64,000 bases of DNA from Noviherbaspirillum aerium (GCF_008929045.1 NZ_VFAH01000009.1:1-64000); one strand, 5' to 3'. Positions 25,871-35,560 are shown, counted from the first letter of the stretch. Notes: generated by a model not told the origin, from the sequence alone. Program-made: numbers and translations.

Positions 25871-27780
25871 GTATGCAGCCATCCGACAATTTCAAGCCCT
25901 TGCGCCTCGGCCGCTGGATGGAAATCGCCAACCTGGCGACGGCTGGCGCCGCGCTGCTGGTCGCCAGCATGCTGCTGATCCTTTTCCAGTTCCTGTCGCT
26001 GCGCAGCGCACTCATTGACGACGTCAGCGTGCAGGCCCGCATCATCAGCGAGAGCAGCGCCGCGGCCGTGCTGTTCCGCGATGGCGATGCCGGCCGCGAA
26101 ACGCTGGCCGTGCTGTCGGCTTCCCCCAGCGTGGAAGCCGCCGGCATCTACGGCCTGAAAGGGGAACTGCTGGCCTCGTTCCGCCGCGACGGCTTCGCGC
26201 CCATCGAGGAGCCTTCGCCGGATCTGATCGAGGAAGGGCATTATTTCGGCGTCCGCCACCTGCGGCTGGTGCGGCCGGTGCAGGCCGACCGGCAGCGCAT
26301 CGGCCTGGTGGCGATACGCGCAAGCACCTCGTCGCTCTATGCGCGCACGGCCGCTTATGCCGGCATGATGCTGCTGATTGCCGTCGGTTCGCTGGGGATC
26401 GCCTATCTGCTGGTGGCGCGCATGCGCAGGGTGGTCAAGCGCACCGAGGCGCATCTGGACTATCTGGCGCACGTCGATCCCGTCACCGGCCTGCCCAACA
26501 GGCATACCTTCAATGAACGCCTGGCGGAAACGCTCGGCAAGGTCGGGCGCGACGGCGGCGGCGCCGGACTGCTGCTGCTCGACCTCGACAATTTCAAGAT
26601 CGTCAACGATACGCTCGGCCATCACTGCGGCGACCTGCTGCTCAAGCTGGTGGCGCGGCGGCTGATGGAATGCATGCGCAGCGATGACATCGTCTGCCGC
26701 ACCGGCGGCGATGAATTCGCCATCATTCTCCATGCCTCCGCCGTCGAAGGCACCATGGTGGCGCAGCGGATACTCTCGGCCCTGGGCGCGCCCTTCGATC
26801 TCGAAGGACAGGAAATCTATGTCACGGCCAGCATCGGCATCAGCTGCTGCCCGCAGGATGGCGCCGATATCGAGACGCTCACCCGCAATGCCGATGCCGC
26901 GATGTATCAGGCCAAGGGAAAAGGCAAGAATGCCTTCGAGAAATTCCATCCCGAGCTAGACCGCCGCGTGCGCAACCGGCTCTCGCTGGAAACCAGCCTG
27001 CGCAAGGCGCTCGAGCGCAACGAGTTTGAACTGTACTACCAGCCGCAGCTAAGCCTCGCGGACGGCCGCGTGACAGGTGTCGAGGCCCTGCTGCGCTGGA
27101 ATCACCCGGAACAGGGAATGATCAGCCCGAACGATTTCATTCCGATCGCCGAAGACAGCGGATTGATCGTGCCCATCGGCCGCTGGGTGCTGCGCAATGC
27201 CTGCCTGCAGGCGGCCGCATGGCGCGACCAGGGACTGCCGCCGCTGACCATGTCGGTCAACCTGTCGGCGCGCCAGACCCGCGACCCGCACCTGATGCAT
27301 GACATCGTCGAAGCGCTGCGCGAGGCCGGCCTCGCACCTTCGCGGCTGGAGCTGGAAATCACCGAAAGCGTGCTGATGGATAACGTGCACGACAATGTCG
27401 AGCTGCTGCACAGGCTGCAGACCGAAGGCATGCGCCTGGCCATCGACGACTTCGGCACCGGCTATTCCTCGATGGCCTACCTGAAGCGCTTTCCCATCGA
27501 TCAGCTCAAGATCGATCGCACTTTCGTGCGCGACATACCCGGCGACGGCGATGACGAGGCGATCACCAGCGCGATCATCGCGATGGCGCACCGGCTGGGA
27601 TTGTCGGTCGTGGCGGAGGGTGTGGAAACCGTGCAGCAGCTGGAATTCCTGCGCGGCGCCGGCTGCGACATCGTGCAGGGCTATTATTTCGCGGAGCCGC
27701 GTCCGGCGGAGAAGATCAGGTCGCTGCTGCAGAACCACGCGGCAGTGGCGGCGCCGCCGGTGCCGGCGCCGGCCGCCTGA
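25867..27780 (+). CDS. Membrane GGDEF-EAL protein with CHASE8-type sensor (YfiN-like)
   Basis: A 637-residue inner-membrane c-di-GMP enzyme. Membrane helices near residues 18-42 and 160-182 flank a periplasmic domain. Its SESSAAAVLFRDGDAGRETL stretch resembles the CHASE8 domain of YfiN. The GGDEF domain has an intact GGDEF site (about residue 280) and an I-site (RSDD, five residues upstream). The EAL domain has EALLRW (about 406), DDFGTGYSSMAYL and AEGVET, so both activities may be present. It overlaps the YfiR gene by 4 bp. Expected role: to change c-di-GMP in response to YfiR and the receptor. Which activity dominates cannot be told. Confidence 0.9.
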   Translation: MSMQPSDNFKPLRLGRWMEIANLATAGAALLVASMLLILFQFLSLRSALIDDVSVQARIISESSAAAVLFRDGDAGRETLAVLSASPSVEAAGIYGLKGELLASFRRDGFAPIEEPSPDLIEEGHYFGVRHLRLVRPVQADRQRIGLVAIRASTSSLYARTAAYAGMMLLIAVGSLGIAYLLVARMRRVVKRTEAHLDYLAHVDPVTGLPNRHTFNERLAETLGKVGRDGGGAGLLLLDLDNFKIVNDTLGHHCGDLLLKLVARRLMECMRSDDIVCRTGGDEFAIILHASAVEGTMVAQRILSALGAPFDLEGQEIYVTASIGISCCPQDGADIETLTRNADAAMYQAKGKGKNAFEKFHPELDRRVRNRLSLETSLRKALERNEFELYYQPQLSLADGRVTGVEALLRWNHPEQGMISPNDFIPIAEDSGLIVPIGRWVLRNACLQAAAWRDQGLPPLTMSVNLSARQTRDPHLMHDIVEALREAGLAPSRLELEITESVLMDNVHDNVELLHRLQTEGMRLAIDDFGTGYSSMAYLKRFPIDQLKIDRTFVRDIPGDGDDEAITSAIIAMAHRLGLSVVAEGVETVQQLEFLRGAGCDIVQGYYFAEPRPAEKIRSLLQNHAAVAAPPVPAPAA

Positions 27781-27810
27781 GCGAACCGCCACGCCGATGC
27801 AAGAACTTGA

Positions 27811-29130
27811 TCAGTGCTGCAGCAGGCCGTTCACCTGCAGCAGGTCTTCTTCCTTGAGAATGCCGGCCGCCGATTTCAGGCGCAGGCTGTTGACGATCGC
27901 GTCGTAGCGGGCACGCGCCAGATCGCGGCGCGTCGAGTACAGCTGCTGCTGCGCATTGAGCACGTCGATATTGATGCGTACGCCGACCTGGTAGCCGAGG
28001 CGGTTGGATTCCAGCGCCGACTGGCTCGAGACTTCCGCCGCTTCCAGCGCACGCACCTGCGCCAGCCCGGAATTGACGCCGAGGAAAGCCTGGCGGGCGC
28101 CCTGTGCGGCGACGCGGCGGGCATTCTCCAGGTCGGAGCGGGTGCGATCTTCCAGCGCAATCGTTTCGCGTACCCGGCTGTCCACCGCGAAACCGGAGAA
28201 CAGCGGGATATTCCACTGCACGCCGATCGCATTGCTGTCGGACACGGTGCCGGTGGTGGAGGTGACGCTGCCGGTCTGGTTGCTGTGGCTGCGGCTGGCG
28301 ACCAGGTCTACCGTCGGATAATGGCCGGCGCGGCTGCGCCTGATCTCGCGGCGCGCAATTTCCAGCGCCAGCTGCTGGCCCACGACGCTGAAATTCTGCT
28401 GTTCCGCGCTTCGCACCCAGGTGTCGAGATTGGCCGGTTCCGGCGCGCCGATTTGCACGCCGGAGCGCAGCGTGGCCAGTTCCCCGCTCGGCTTGCCGAT
28501 GATCTGCTGCAGCGCGCTGCGCTTGATCTCCAGGTCGTTCTGCGCGGCGAATTCCTGGGCGATCACCAGGTCGTAGCGCGCCTGCGCCTCATGGGTGTCG
28601 GTGATGGTGGAAGTGCCGACCTCGAAATTGCGCTTGGCCGAAGCCAGCTGCTCGGTAATCGCGGTCTTCTGGGCCTGCACCGAGGCCAGCGCATCCTGCG
28701 AGGCCAGCACATCGAAATAGGCTTGCGAGACGCGCACGATCAGGTCCTGCTGCGCCTGGGCGAAGGCCGCCTCGCTGGCCGCGACCGACAGCTTGCCCTG
28801 CTGGTACTGCTCCCAGTTGGCCACGCGGAACAGCGGCTGCGACAGCGACACCGAATAGCCCCGGGCGGTGAAGTTCCTGCCGATTTCCGCGCCGGCGGCG
28901 CTGATGTCGGCATTGGTGCGGTTGACGTTGCCGCCGACGCCGATCTGCGGCAGCAGTCCGGCGCGGCCCTGTACCTCGCGTTCCTGGCCCGCGGCCAGCG
29001 TGGCGCGGGCGCTAGCGTAGACGGCATCGTTCGCCAGCGCTTCCCGGTAGACCTGCAGCAGATCGATGGCATGCGCATTGAGCGACAGGAAACTGCCGGC
29101 AAGCAGGGTGGCGAGTACGGTCTTCCGCAT
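27811..29130 (-). CDS. tolC: TolC-family outer-membrane channel protein
   Basis: A 439-residue outer-membrane efflux/secretion duct. ATG at 29130 is chosen because it gives the signal peptide MRKTVLATLLAGSFLSLNAHA and has GGGAGAA upstream. The two TolC repeats are visible, with IDLLQVYREALANDAVYASARATLAAG at the start and AQVRALEAAEVSSQSALESNRLGYQVG plus INIDVLNAQQQLYSTRRDLARARYDAI near the end, typical of TolC type I secretion/efflux proteins. Gene order pcm-like, rhodanese, tolC is common in betaproteobacteria. It may also serve the RND pump encoded upstream, which lacks its own outer-membrane gene. Confidence 0.93.
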   Translation of the reverse strand: MRKTVLATLLAGSFLSLNAHAIDLLQVYREALANDAVYASARATLAAGQEREVQGRAGLLPQIGVGGNVNRTNADISAAGAEIGRNFTARGYSVSLSQPLFRVANWEQYQQGKLSVAASEAAFAQAQQDLIVRVSQAYFDVLASQDALASVQAQKTAITEQLASAKRNFEVGTSTITDTHEAQARYDLVIAQEFAAQNDLEIKRSALQQIIGKPSGELATLRSGVQIGAPEPANLDTWVRSAEQQNFSVVGQQLALEIARREIRRSRAGHYPTVDLVASRSHSNQTGSVTSTTGTVSDSNAIGVQWNIPLFSGFAVDSRVRETIALEDRTRSDLENARRVAAQGARQAFLGVNSGLAQVRALEAAEVSSQSALESNRLGYQVGVRINIDVLNAQQQLYSTRRDLARARYDAIVNSLRLKSAAGILKEEDLLQVNGLLQH

Positions 29131-29324
29131 TACGTGTTCTCCCGGGGAGTCAGTGAAACGATGATTAGAGTGTTTTCGGCTTGACTGGAATAGGCGAGGC
29201 CGAGAAGATGTGCGCGCAGGACAAGGCGTGGTGACGCGACATGGCGGGGCCATGGCAAGGAGACACAACGCAGTACTGTGGGCAAATGTTCCGGCATCGT
29301 CAGTACAGTCATACCGAAAATGCT
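29131..29324. other. tolC upstream region
   Basis: A 194-bp gap between the rhodanese gene and tolC, both on the minus strand. It must carry the tolC leader and perhaps its own promoter. I see no convincing -35/-10 pair, hairpin or operator. Confidence 0.35.
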
Positions 29325-29648
29325 CTAGTACGTGGGCATGGCATTGTCGACCTGCAGCGCCCAGGCATGGACGCCGCCGGTCAGGTTGATCACCTGCGAA
29401 AACCCGTTGCGTTCGAGGAACGCGGCCACCGACATGCTGCGCGCGCCATGGTGGCAGATGCAGACGATGGGGGTGTCGTCATCGAGCTCCTGCATGCGCG
29501 CGGGAATCGAGTTCATCGGGATGGGCACCGAGCCCTCGATGTGGCAGGTCTGGAATTCCCAGGGTTCGCGCACGTCGAGCAGCACCGGCTTGGCGCGCGA
29601 GGCATCGGCGAGCCAGGCGGCCAGTTCGGGGGCGGTCAGTGTTTGCAT
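29325..29648 (-). CDS. Single-domain rhodanese-like protein
   Basis: A 107-residue cytoplasmic rhodanese fold protein. It has the CH2A-like LLDVREPWEFQTCHIEGSVPIPMN and the active loop ICHHGARSMSVA with the catalytic Cys intact, followed by GFSQVINLTGGVHAW. Such proteins can carry persulfide sulfur; the physiological acceptor is not known here. It lies between the Pcm-like gene (37 bp gap) and tolC. Confidence 0.9.
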   Translation of the reverse strand: MQTLTAPELAAWLADASRAKPVLLDVREPWEFQTCHIEGSVPIPMNSIPARMQELDDDTPIVCICHHGARSMSVAAFLERNGFSQVINLTGGVHAWALQVDNAMPTY

Positions 29649-29685
29649 GGCATTGATCTCGGTTGATCCGGATGGAGTCCGGATG

Positions 29686-30336
29686 TCAGAAAGTGAAAGC
29701 CGGCGGCAGGATGGCTTCGCGCAGCTGCTTGACGTTGGTCTCGAAGACCTTGACGGTGTCCCAGGCGCTGTCGGACGTGCGGGTGATGACTTGCGCCGTC
29801 ATGACCGGGGGCACGCCGACGATGGAGAACAGGCGGCCGCCGACCTTGAGCTGCTGCAGGAATTTTTCCGGCAGCACCGGCAGCGAGCCGGAGATCACGA
29901 TCACGTCGTACTGCGCATCGCCCCAGCCCTGGGCGCCGTTGCCCTGGACCACGTCGACATTGGTCACGCCGTAGGCCGACAGGTTCTTTTCCGCCATGGC
30001 CTTGAGCTCGGGATTGATTTCAACGGTGGTCACGTGGCGCGCCTTGTGCGCCAGCAGCGCGGCCATGTAGCCGCTGCCGGCGCCGATTTCCAGCACGCTC
30101 TCGTGTTTCCTGACCTTCAGTTCCTCCATGATGCGCGCTTCCATCTTCGGCGCGAACATCGATTCGCCGCCCGGCAGCGGGATTTCGGAATCGACGAAGG
30201 CCAGGCTCTTGTGGGCTTCGGGCACGAATGCCTCGCGCTTGACCACCACCAGCATGTCGAGGACGTCCGGGGACAGCACATCCCAGGGACGGATTTGCTG
30301 TTCGATCATGTTGAAACGGGCTTTTTCGATATTCAT
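29686..30336 (-). CDS. Protein-L-isoaspartate O-methyltransferase-like protein
   Basis: A 216-residue SAM-dependent methyltransferase of the Pcm family. Motif I is VLEIGAGSGYMAALLA (about residues 80-95). The N-terminal part, NMIEQQIRPWDVLSPDVLDML, matches the family, but the active-site region is altered: canonical Pcm has a Ser-Gln-Pro segment where this protein reads GGESMFAPKMEARI. It may therefore not repair isoaspartate, and the assignment is by fold only. It is cotranscribed with the rhodanese and tolC genes and follows the RND pump gene after 49 bp. Confidence 0.75.
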   Translation of the reverse strand: MNIEKARFNMIEQQIRPWDVLSPDVLDMLVVVKREAFVPEAHKSLAFVDSEIPLPGGESMFAPKMEARIMEELKVRKHESVLEIGAGSGYMAALLAHKARHVTTVEINPELKAMAEKNLSAYGVTNVDVVQGNGAQGWGDAQYDVIVISGSLPVLPEKFLQQLKVGGRLFSIVGVPPVMTAQVITRTSDSAWDTVKVFETNVKQLREAILPPAFTF

Positions 30337-30385
30337 GTCAGGACCAGAGACTCAGAAAGGGGTTGGAAACAAACTCGCTATTTTA

Positions 30386-33300
30386 TCAAACGGCATCGCT
30401 GTTTTTGCTTTGAAGCACCGGCGTTGCGGGCTTTCCCTGATGCACGTCAGCCGTATCGCCATGCCATTTGCGCCTTGCCCATGTCGCGAAATCGTCAAGA
30501 TAGGTATAGATCACCGGCACCACCACCAGGGTCAGCAATGACGAAGTGATAATGCCGCCGATGACCGCCTGGCCCATCGGCGCGCGCTGCTCGGAACCCT
30601 CGCCCATGCCGAAGGCCAGCGGCACCATGCCGAACACCATCGCCAGCGTGGTCATCAGGATCGGGCGCAGGCGCACGTGCGCGGCTTCGAGCAGGGCGGA
30701 GGTGCGGTCGGCGCCGGCCTTGCGCGCCTGGTTGGCGAAGTCGACCAGCAGGATCGCATTCTTGGTCACCAGCCCCATCAGCATGATGAAGCCGATGATG
30801 GAAAACATGTTCAGCGTCGAGCGGAAAACCATCAGCGCCAGGAACACGCCGATCAGCGTCATCGGCAATGCCGACATGATGGCCACCGGCTGCAGGAAGC
30901 TGGCGAACTGCGAGGCCAGGATCATGTAGATGAAGATAATGGCCAGCAACAGCGCCGACAGCGCATAGCCGAACGACTCCTGCATGCTCTTGGTCGAGCC
31001 GCCCATCTGATAGCGGTAGCCCGGCTGCCAGTTCATGGCGTCGAGCACGCGGCGCACTTCCGCGCTCACTTCGCCCGGCGAGCGCCCGACCACGTTGGCC
31101 GACAGTTCGACTTCGCGGTTCAGGTCGCGCCGGTTGATCTGGTTGGCCCCGGTCGACGGCATGATGGTTGCCACCTGGCGCAGCGGCACCATCTTCGGCG
31201 TGCCGTCGGCGTTGGTCTGGGAGCTGGCCAGCATCAGGCGCGAGAGGTCGTCGGCATTGTCGCGGTCGGACGGGGCGAGACGCACCTTGACGTTGTAATT
31301 CTCGTCATCCGGCGCGCGCCAGGTGGTGGTCTCGTCGCCCGCCAGCAGGGGCCGCAGCGCATTGCCGATCTGCGCCACGCCGACGCCGAGGTCGGCGCCG
31401 ATGTCGCGCTTGGGTTCGACCGAGATGGTCGGCTTTTCCGCCTTCAAACTGGAATCGATATCGACCACGCCGGGAATGGCGCGGATCTTGGCCATCGCCT
31501 CGTCGGTGAGCCGCGCCAGCTGCTTGAGGTCGGTGCCCTGCAGGCTCAGGCGCAGCTGCTTGTTGTCGCCGCCCACGCCGTCGAGCGAGCCGACATGCGT
31601 AATGGTGACGCCGGCCACCTGCAGCAGGCGCTGGCGCATCGGATCGGCCAGCTGGCGGGTGCTGCGCTCGCGCTCGCCGCGCGGCGCCAGCCGGATGAAG
31701 GTGGTCGCGTAATTCCTGCCCTGCGCCGAGCCGGTGTTGACGGTGGTGTAGAAGTCGCGCACTTCCGGGAATTCGCGCAGCACGCCTTCGACCTGGCGCG
31801 TTTTCGACTCGGTGAATTCCAGCGAGGAGCCGACCGGGGTGTAATAGGTCACGCCCATTTCCGAGTAATCGCCCTGCGGCACGAACTCGGTGCCGATCAG
31901 GCCGGAAGCCGGAATCGCCAGGCCGGCGAAGAAGGTGGCGACGGCGATCAGCAGCGTCGCCATCCGGCGCCTGAGCGACCAGGCGAGCAGGTTCTGGTAG
32001 GTGCGCGACATCCACTGCACCAGCCGGTCGAACCAGGCCAGCACGCGGCCGATGGTGCGGCCGTACAGGCTCTTGTCATCCTGCATGCCATGCACCGCCG
32101 GATCCTTCCAGACCGAGGACAGCATCGGGTCCAGCGTGAAGGACACGAACATCGAGATCAGCACCGCCGCCACGACGGTGATGCCGAACTGGTGGAAGAA
32201 GCGGCCGATGATGCCGCCCATGAAGCCGACCGGCAGGAACACCGCGACAATGGAAAAGGTGGTGGCCAGCACCGCCAGGCCGATCTCCGCGGTGCCTTGC
32301 AGCGAGGCGGTGCGATGGTCCTTGAAGCGGCCGTTCACCTTCATGCCGGCATGGCGCACGATGTTTTCCCGCACCACGATCGCATCGTCGATCAAGAGGC
32401 CCACGCACAGCGACAGCGCCATCAGCGTGATCATGTTGATGGTGAAGCCGAAGATGTACATGAACAGGAAGGTGCCGATGATGGCCACCGGCAGGGTGAG
32501 GCCGGTGATCACGGTCGAGCGCCAGGAATTGAGGAACAGGAAGACGATGAGAATGGTCAGCGCCGCGCCTTCGATCATGGTGCGGCGCACGTTGTCGACG
32601 CCGGTGCGGATCTGGCGCGAACTGTCCTTGATCATTTCAATCTTCACGCCGGGGTAGAGCGCCTGCAGGCGCGGCTCCAGGTCGCGGATCGCTTCCTTCA
32701 TGCCGTCGGCGACGTCGATGGTGTTCTGGCCCTGGGCCTTCAGGATCGACACCGCCAGCGTGCGCTTGCCGTTGTAGAGCGCCAGGCTTTCCTGTTCTTC
32801 CTGGCCGTCGACCACGGTGGCGATCTGCGACAGCGTGACCGGCTGGCCGCCGCGCCGGGCGACGATGATGCGGTTGAAGTCCTGCGGATTCTTCACCTTG
32901 CCCTGGATCTGCACCACCTTTTCGTCGGCGGCCGAGCGGATGGCGCCGGTCGGCAGCTCCTGGTTCTCGTTGCGCAACGCGTTCATCACCTGGTCGATGC
33001 CGATGCCCAGCGCTTCCATCTCGCCGGGACGCACATAGATCTGGATCTCGCGCTTGACGCCGCCCACCAGCGTGACCGAGCCGACGCCGCGCACATTCTC
33101 GAGCCGCTTCTTGACCACTTGGTCGGCGATGGTGGTGAGTTCGCGCATGTCGCGCTGGCGCACCGCAGGATCGCTGGTGACCGCGATCGACATGATGGGC
33201 TGGTCGGCCGGATCGAAGCGCATCACGCGCGGCTCCTTGACCTCGCGCCGGAACAGCGTCTTCACCAACGCAACCTTCTCGCGCACGTCCTGCGCCGCCT

Positions 33301-33607
33301 GCGCCGGATCGATGGTCAGGTCGAACTCGATGATGACCACCGAGCTGCCTTCATAGGAGCGGGAATACAGGTTCTTGATGCCGTTGATGGTGTTGACGGT
33401 TTCCTCGACCTTGCGGGTGATGTCGGATTCCACCGTCTCCGGCGAGGCACCCGGATACTCGGTCTGCACCACGACCACGGGAAAGGTAATGTCGGGGAAC
33501 TGGTCGACCCGCAGGCGTTGGTAGGAAAACAGCCCGAGCACGACCAGCACCATCATCATCATGGTGGCGAGAACCGGATTGCCGATGCTTATGCGGGTGA
33601 ACCACAT
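30386..33607 (-). CDS. RND-family multidrug efflux permease (HAE1 type)
   Basis: A 1073-residue inner-membrane proton-driven pump. It has the 12-helix RND layout: TM1 (PVLATMMMMVLVVLGLFSY), a large periplasmic loop, TM2-6 and a repeat of the same plan. TM4 shows GLLIDDAIVVRENI, with the adjacent Asp residues of the proton relay, and TM10-11 shows GLVTKNAILLVDFANQ with the conserved Lys. EYPGASPETVESDITRKVEE is the usual first-loop motif. It is the third gene of an operon with a TetR regulator and an adaptor. Substrates are unknown. Confidence 0.92.
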   Translation of the reverse strand: MWFTRISIGNPVLATMMMMVLVVLGLFSYQRLRVDQFPDITFPVVVVQTEYPGASPETVESDITRKVEETVNTINGIKNLYSRSYEGSSVVIIEFDLTIDPAQAAQDVREKVALVKTLFRREVKEPRVMRFDPADQPIMSIAVTSDPAVRQRDMRELTTIADQVVKKRLENVRGVGSVTLVGGVKREIQIYVRPGEMEALGIGIDQVMNALRNENQELPTGAIRSAADEKVVQIQGKVKNPQDFNRIIVARRGGQPVTLSQIATVVDGQEEQESLALYNGKRTLAVSILKAQGQNTIDVADGMKEAIRDLEPRLQALYPGVKIEMIKDSSRQIRTGVDNVRRTMIEGAALTILIVFLFLNSWRSTVITGLTLPVAIIGTFLFMYIFGFTINMITLMALSLCVGLLIDDAIVVRENIVRHAGMKVNGRFKDHRTASLQGTAEIGLAVLATTFSIVAVFLPVGFMGGIIGRFFHQFGITVVAAVLISMFVSFTLDPMLSSVWKDPAVHGMQDDKSLYGRTIGRVLAWFDRLVQWMSRTYQNLLAWSLRRRMATLLIAVATFFAGLAIPASGLIGTEFVPQGDYSEMGVTYYTPVGSSLEFTESKTRQVEGVLREFPEVRDFYTTVNTGSAQGRNYATTFIRLAPRGERERSTRQLADPMRQRLLQVAGVTITHVGSLDGVGGDNKQLRLSLQGTDLKQLARLTDEAMAKIRAIPGVVDIDSSLKAEKPTISVEPKRDIGADLGVGVAQIGNALRPLLAGDETTTWRAPDDENYNVKVRLAPSDRDNADDLSRLMLASSQTNADGTPKMVPLRQVATIMPSTGANQINRRDLNREVELSANVVGRSPGEVSAEVRRVLDAMNWQPGYRYQMGGSTKSMQESFGYALSALLLAIIFIYMILASQFASFLQPVAIMSALPMTLIGVFLALMVFRSTLNMFSIIGFIMLMGLVTKNAILLVDFANQARKAGADRTSALLEAAHVRLRPILMTTLAMVFGMVPLAFGMGEGSEQRAPMGQAVIGGIITSSLLTLVVVPVIYTYLDDFATWARRKWHGDTADVHQGKPATPVLQSKNSDAV

Positions 33608-33677
33608 GGTGTTTGCCTTTGTTCAGCGCGGTGCTTGCGCCGCCGCGCCGGGTAGTTGTTCGGTTGCCCTTGCGTCG

Positions 33678-34868
33678 TTACTGGGTCGTCGTGGCCGGCA
33701 GTCCGATGGCCGGCATGCTAGCGGCCGGCTGGCTGCCGTTGCCGACGAGCCTGACCACCGTGCCGGTGCGCAGCACGCCCAGGTTGGTTCTCACGATCTG
33801 CATTCCGCTGTCGAGTCCGGCAGTAATCTCGACTGTCTCGACGCCGCCGCTGTCGCCGCTCTCGCCAATCGTCACGGTACGGCGCGTCAGCTTGCCGGCC
33901 TCGATCGCATAGACGTAGGGCTGGCCGCCGTCGCGCTGGATCGCGGTGCGCGGCACGGTCAGCACGCCGCTCTTCTTCGCCAGCACCAGCTGCGCCTCGC
34001 CGAACATGCCTACCCGCAAGGCATTGTCGGCATTGGGAATCTGCACATAGACCAGGATGGAGCGCGAGCCCGACTGCGTTGCCGGATTGATGCGGGCGAC
34101 CTTGCCGGGGAAGGGCCGGGACTGGCCTTCCACTTTCACTTCCACCTCCTGGCCAAGCGCCACGCTGCCGATTTCCGATGCGGGCACCGCGGCTTCCATT
34201 TCCATCTGGCCGAGATCGACCACATCCAGCAGGCGGTTGTCGGCCGACACTTTCTCGCCCGGCTGCACCGAGCGCATGCTCACCAGGCCGGCCATCGGCG
34301 ACTTGATCACCGTGTCGGCCAGCGCCTTCTGCGCCACATCGAGCGCGCCGCGCGCCGACTCCACATTGGCGCGGGCGATGTCGTACTGGCTGGCGGCGTT
34401 GTCGAAGGCATTGCGGGAAATGAAGCCCTTGTCGAGCAGTGCGCGGTTGTTGTCGCGCGCCTTGGTGGCAATCTCCAGCTGGCCGCGCGCAGCCGCCAGC
34501 GCGCCCTGCGCCTGGCCGACGCGCGCCTGGTAGTCGCTGGCATCCATGCGCACCAGCACCTGGCCGGCCTTCACCGCTTCGCCTTCGCGCACCAGCACCT
34601 CGCGCACGTCGCCCGGCACGCGCGCCTTGACGCTGACCTGGTTGACGGCGCGCAGCGAACCGGACAGCGGCATCAGCCGGCGCAGCTCGCCGGCCTGCAC
34701 CTGCATCACATCGGTGGGCAGGAATTCCATCACGGCCGGCTGGGCTGCCGTGGCCGCCGCGGTTTGCGGCGCCTTGCTGGCGGCGGGCTTCATCAGCATG
34801 GCAGCCGCGATGCCGGCCGCCAGCAGGCAGACGGCGAGAATGATCCAGAACGAACGTCTTTTCAGCAT
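33678..34868 (-). CDS. RND efflux periplasmic adaptor (membrane-fusion protein)
   Basis: A 396-residue adaptor joining the RND pump to an outer-membrane channel. ATG 34868 is chosen because it puts the anchor helix SFWIILAVCLLAAGIAAAML at the N-terminus; there is no lipobox. The split lipoyl halves are VKARVPGDVREVLVREGEAVKAGQVLVRMD and SPMAGLVSMRSVQPGEKVSADNRLLDVVD, separated by an alpha-hairpin (about 110-180). Beta-barrel and membrane-proximal domains follow. It is 10 bp downstream of the TetR gene and 70 bp upstream of the pump gene. Confidence 0.92.
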   Translation of the reverse strand: MLKRRSFWIILAVCLLAAGIAAAMLMKPAASKAPQTAAATAAQPAVMEFLPTDVMQVQAGELRRLMPLSGSLRAVNQVSVKARVPGDVREVLVREGEAVKAGQVLVRMDASDYQARVGQAQGALAAARGQLEIATKARDNNRALLDKGFISRNAFDNAASQYDIARANVESARGALDVAQKALADTVIKSPMAGLVSMRSVQPGEKVSADNRLLDVVDLGQMEMEAAVPASEIGSVALGQEVEVKVEGQSRPFPGKVARINPATQSGSRSILVYVQIPNADNALRVGMFGEAQLVLAKKSGVLTVPRTAIQRDGGQPYVYAIEAGKLTRRTVTIGESGDSGGVETVEITAGLDSGMQIVRTNLGVLRTGTVVRLVGNGSQPAASMPAIGLPATTTQ

Positions 34869-34878
34869 GATGATTCCA

Positions 34879-35535
34879 TCAGGAAGACGGCATGGCTGCA
34901 GGCTGGAGCACGCCGTGCAGGAGGAGATCGATGAAGCAGTTGAGATACTTTTCCGGCGACATCGCGGCTTCGCCGTGGCCAAGCGCGCCAAAGGAGTGCT
35001 TCCACAGCAGCAGCATGATCATCGGCGCGCACAGCACGTTCATCGCCTGCTTGACATCGATATTGCGGAACTCGCCGCGCTCGATGCCGCGCTCGAGCAT
35101 GCGGGCGATCATGGCATTGCCGCGGGTGATCACCTCGTCATGATAGAACGTGGCCACTTCCGGAAAATTGCTCGATTCCGCCACCATCAGCTTGGTAATG
35201 CCGGACAGCTTGGTATTGCCCATGCGCTCCCACCAGCCATGGGCGATATGATGAAACAATTCCGCCGTCGGACCCTGGAAACTGTCCACGATCTCTTCCG
35301 CCTCGCCCAGCACCGGCACCACGTTTTCGCGCACCACCGCCTTGAACAGTTCTTCCTTGTTCGCGAAATACAGATAGAGGGTGCCTTTCGACACGCCAGC
35401 CTGGGCAGCCACATCATCGAGGCGGGTTGCCGCATAACCGCGTTCCACGAACAGATCGAGCGCAGCCGCAAGCAATTCCTGCGGACGCGCTTCCTTGCGC
35501 CGGGTCCAGCGAGGTTTTTTGAAAGGGCAATTCAT
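34879..35535 (-). CDS. TetR-family regulator of the RND efflux operon
   Basis: A 218-residue repressor. The N-terminal helix-turn-helix is LFVERGYAATRLDDVAAQAGVSKGTLYLYFANKEELF (about residues 28-64), strongly conserved in TetR proteins. The C-terminal ligand domain (about 80-218) is variable. It is the first gene of the operon, and its own promoter contains a TetR-type dyad 26 bp upstream of the start codon, so it very likely represses itself and the adaptor and pump genes. The inducer is unknown. Confidence 0.9.
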   Translation of the reverse strand: MNCPFKKPRWTRRKEARPQELLAAALDLFVERGYAATRLDDVAAQAGVSKGTLYLYFANKEELFKAVVRENVVPVLGEAEEIVDSFQGPTAELFHHIAHGWWERMGNTKLSGITKLMVAESSNFPEVATFYHDEVITRGNAMIARMLERGIERGEFRNIDVKQAMNVLCAPMIMLLLWKHSFGALGHGEAAMSPEKYLNCFIDLLLHGVLQPAAMPSS

Positions 35536-35560
35536 GTAGGAAATAAAGAGTGCAAATAAC

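Noticed and set aside
30677-33655. Very long open frame (992 codons) on the plus strand
   Set aside because: It is the antisense of the RND permease gene, with His/Arg/Ala-rich nonsense composition caused by GC bias. The minus-strand protein has all RND motifs.
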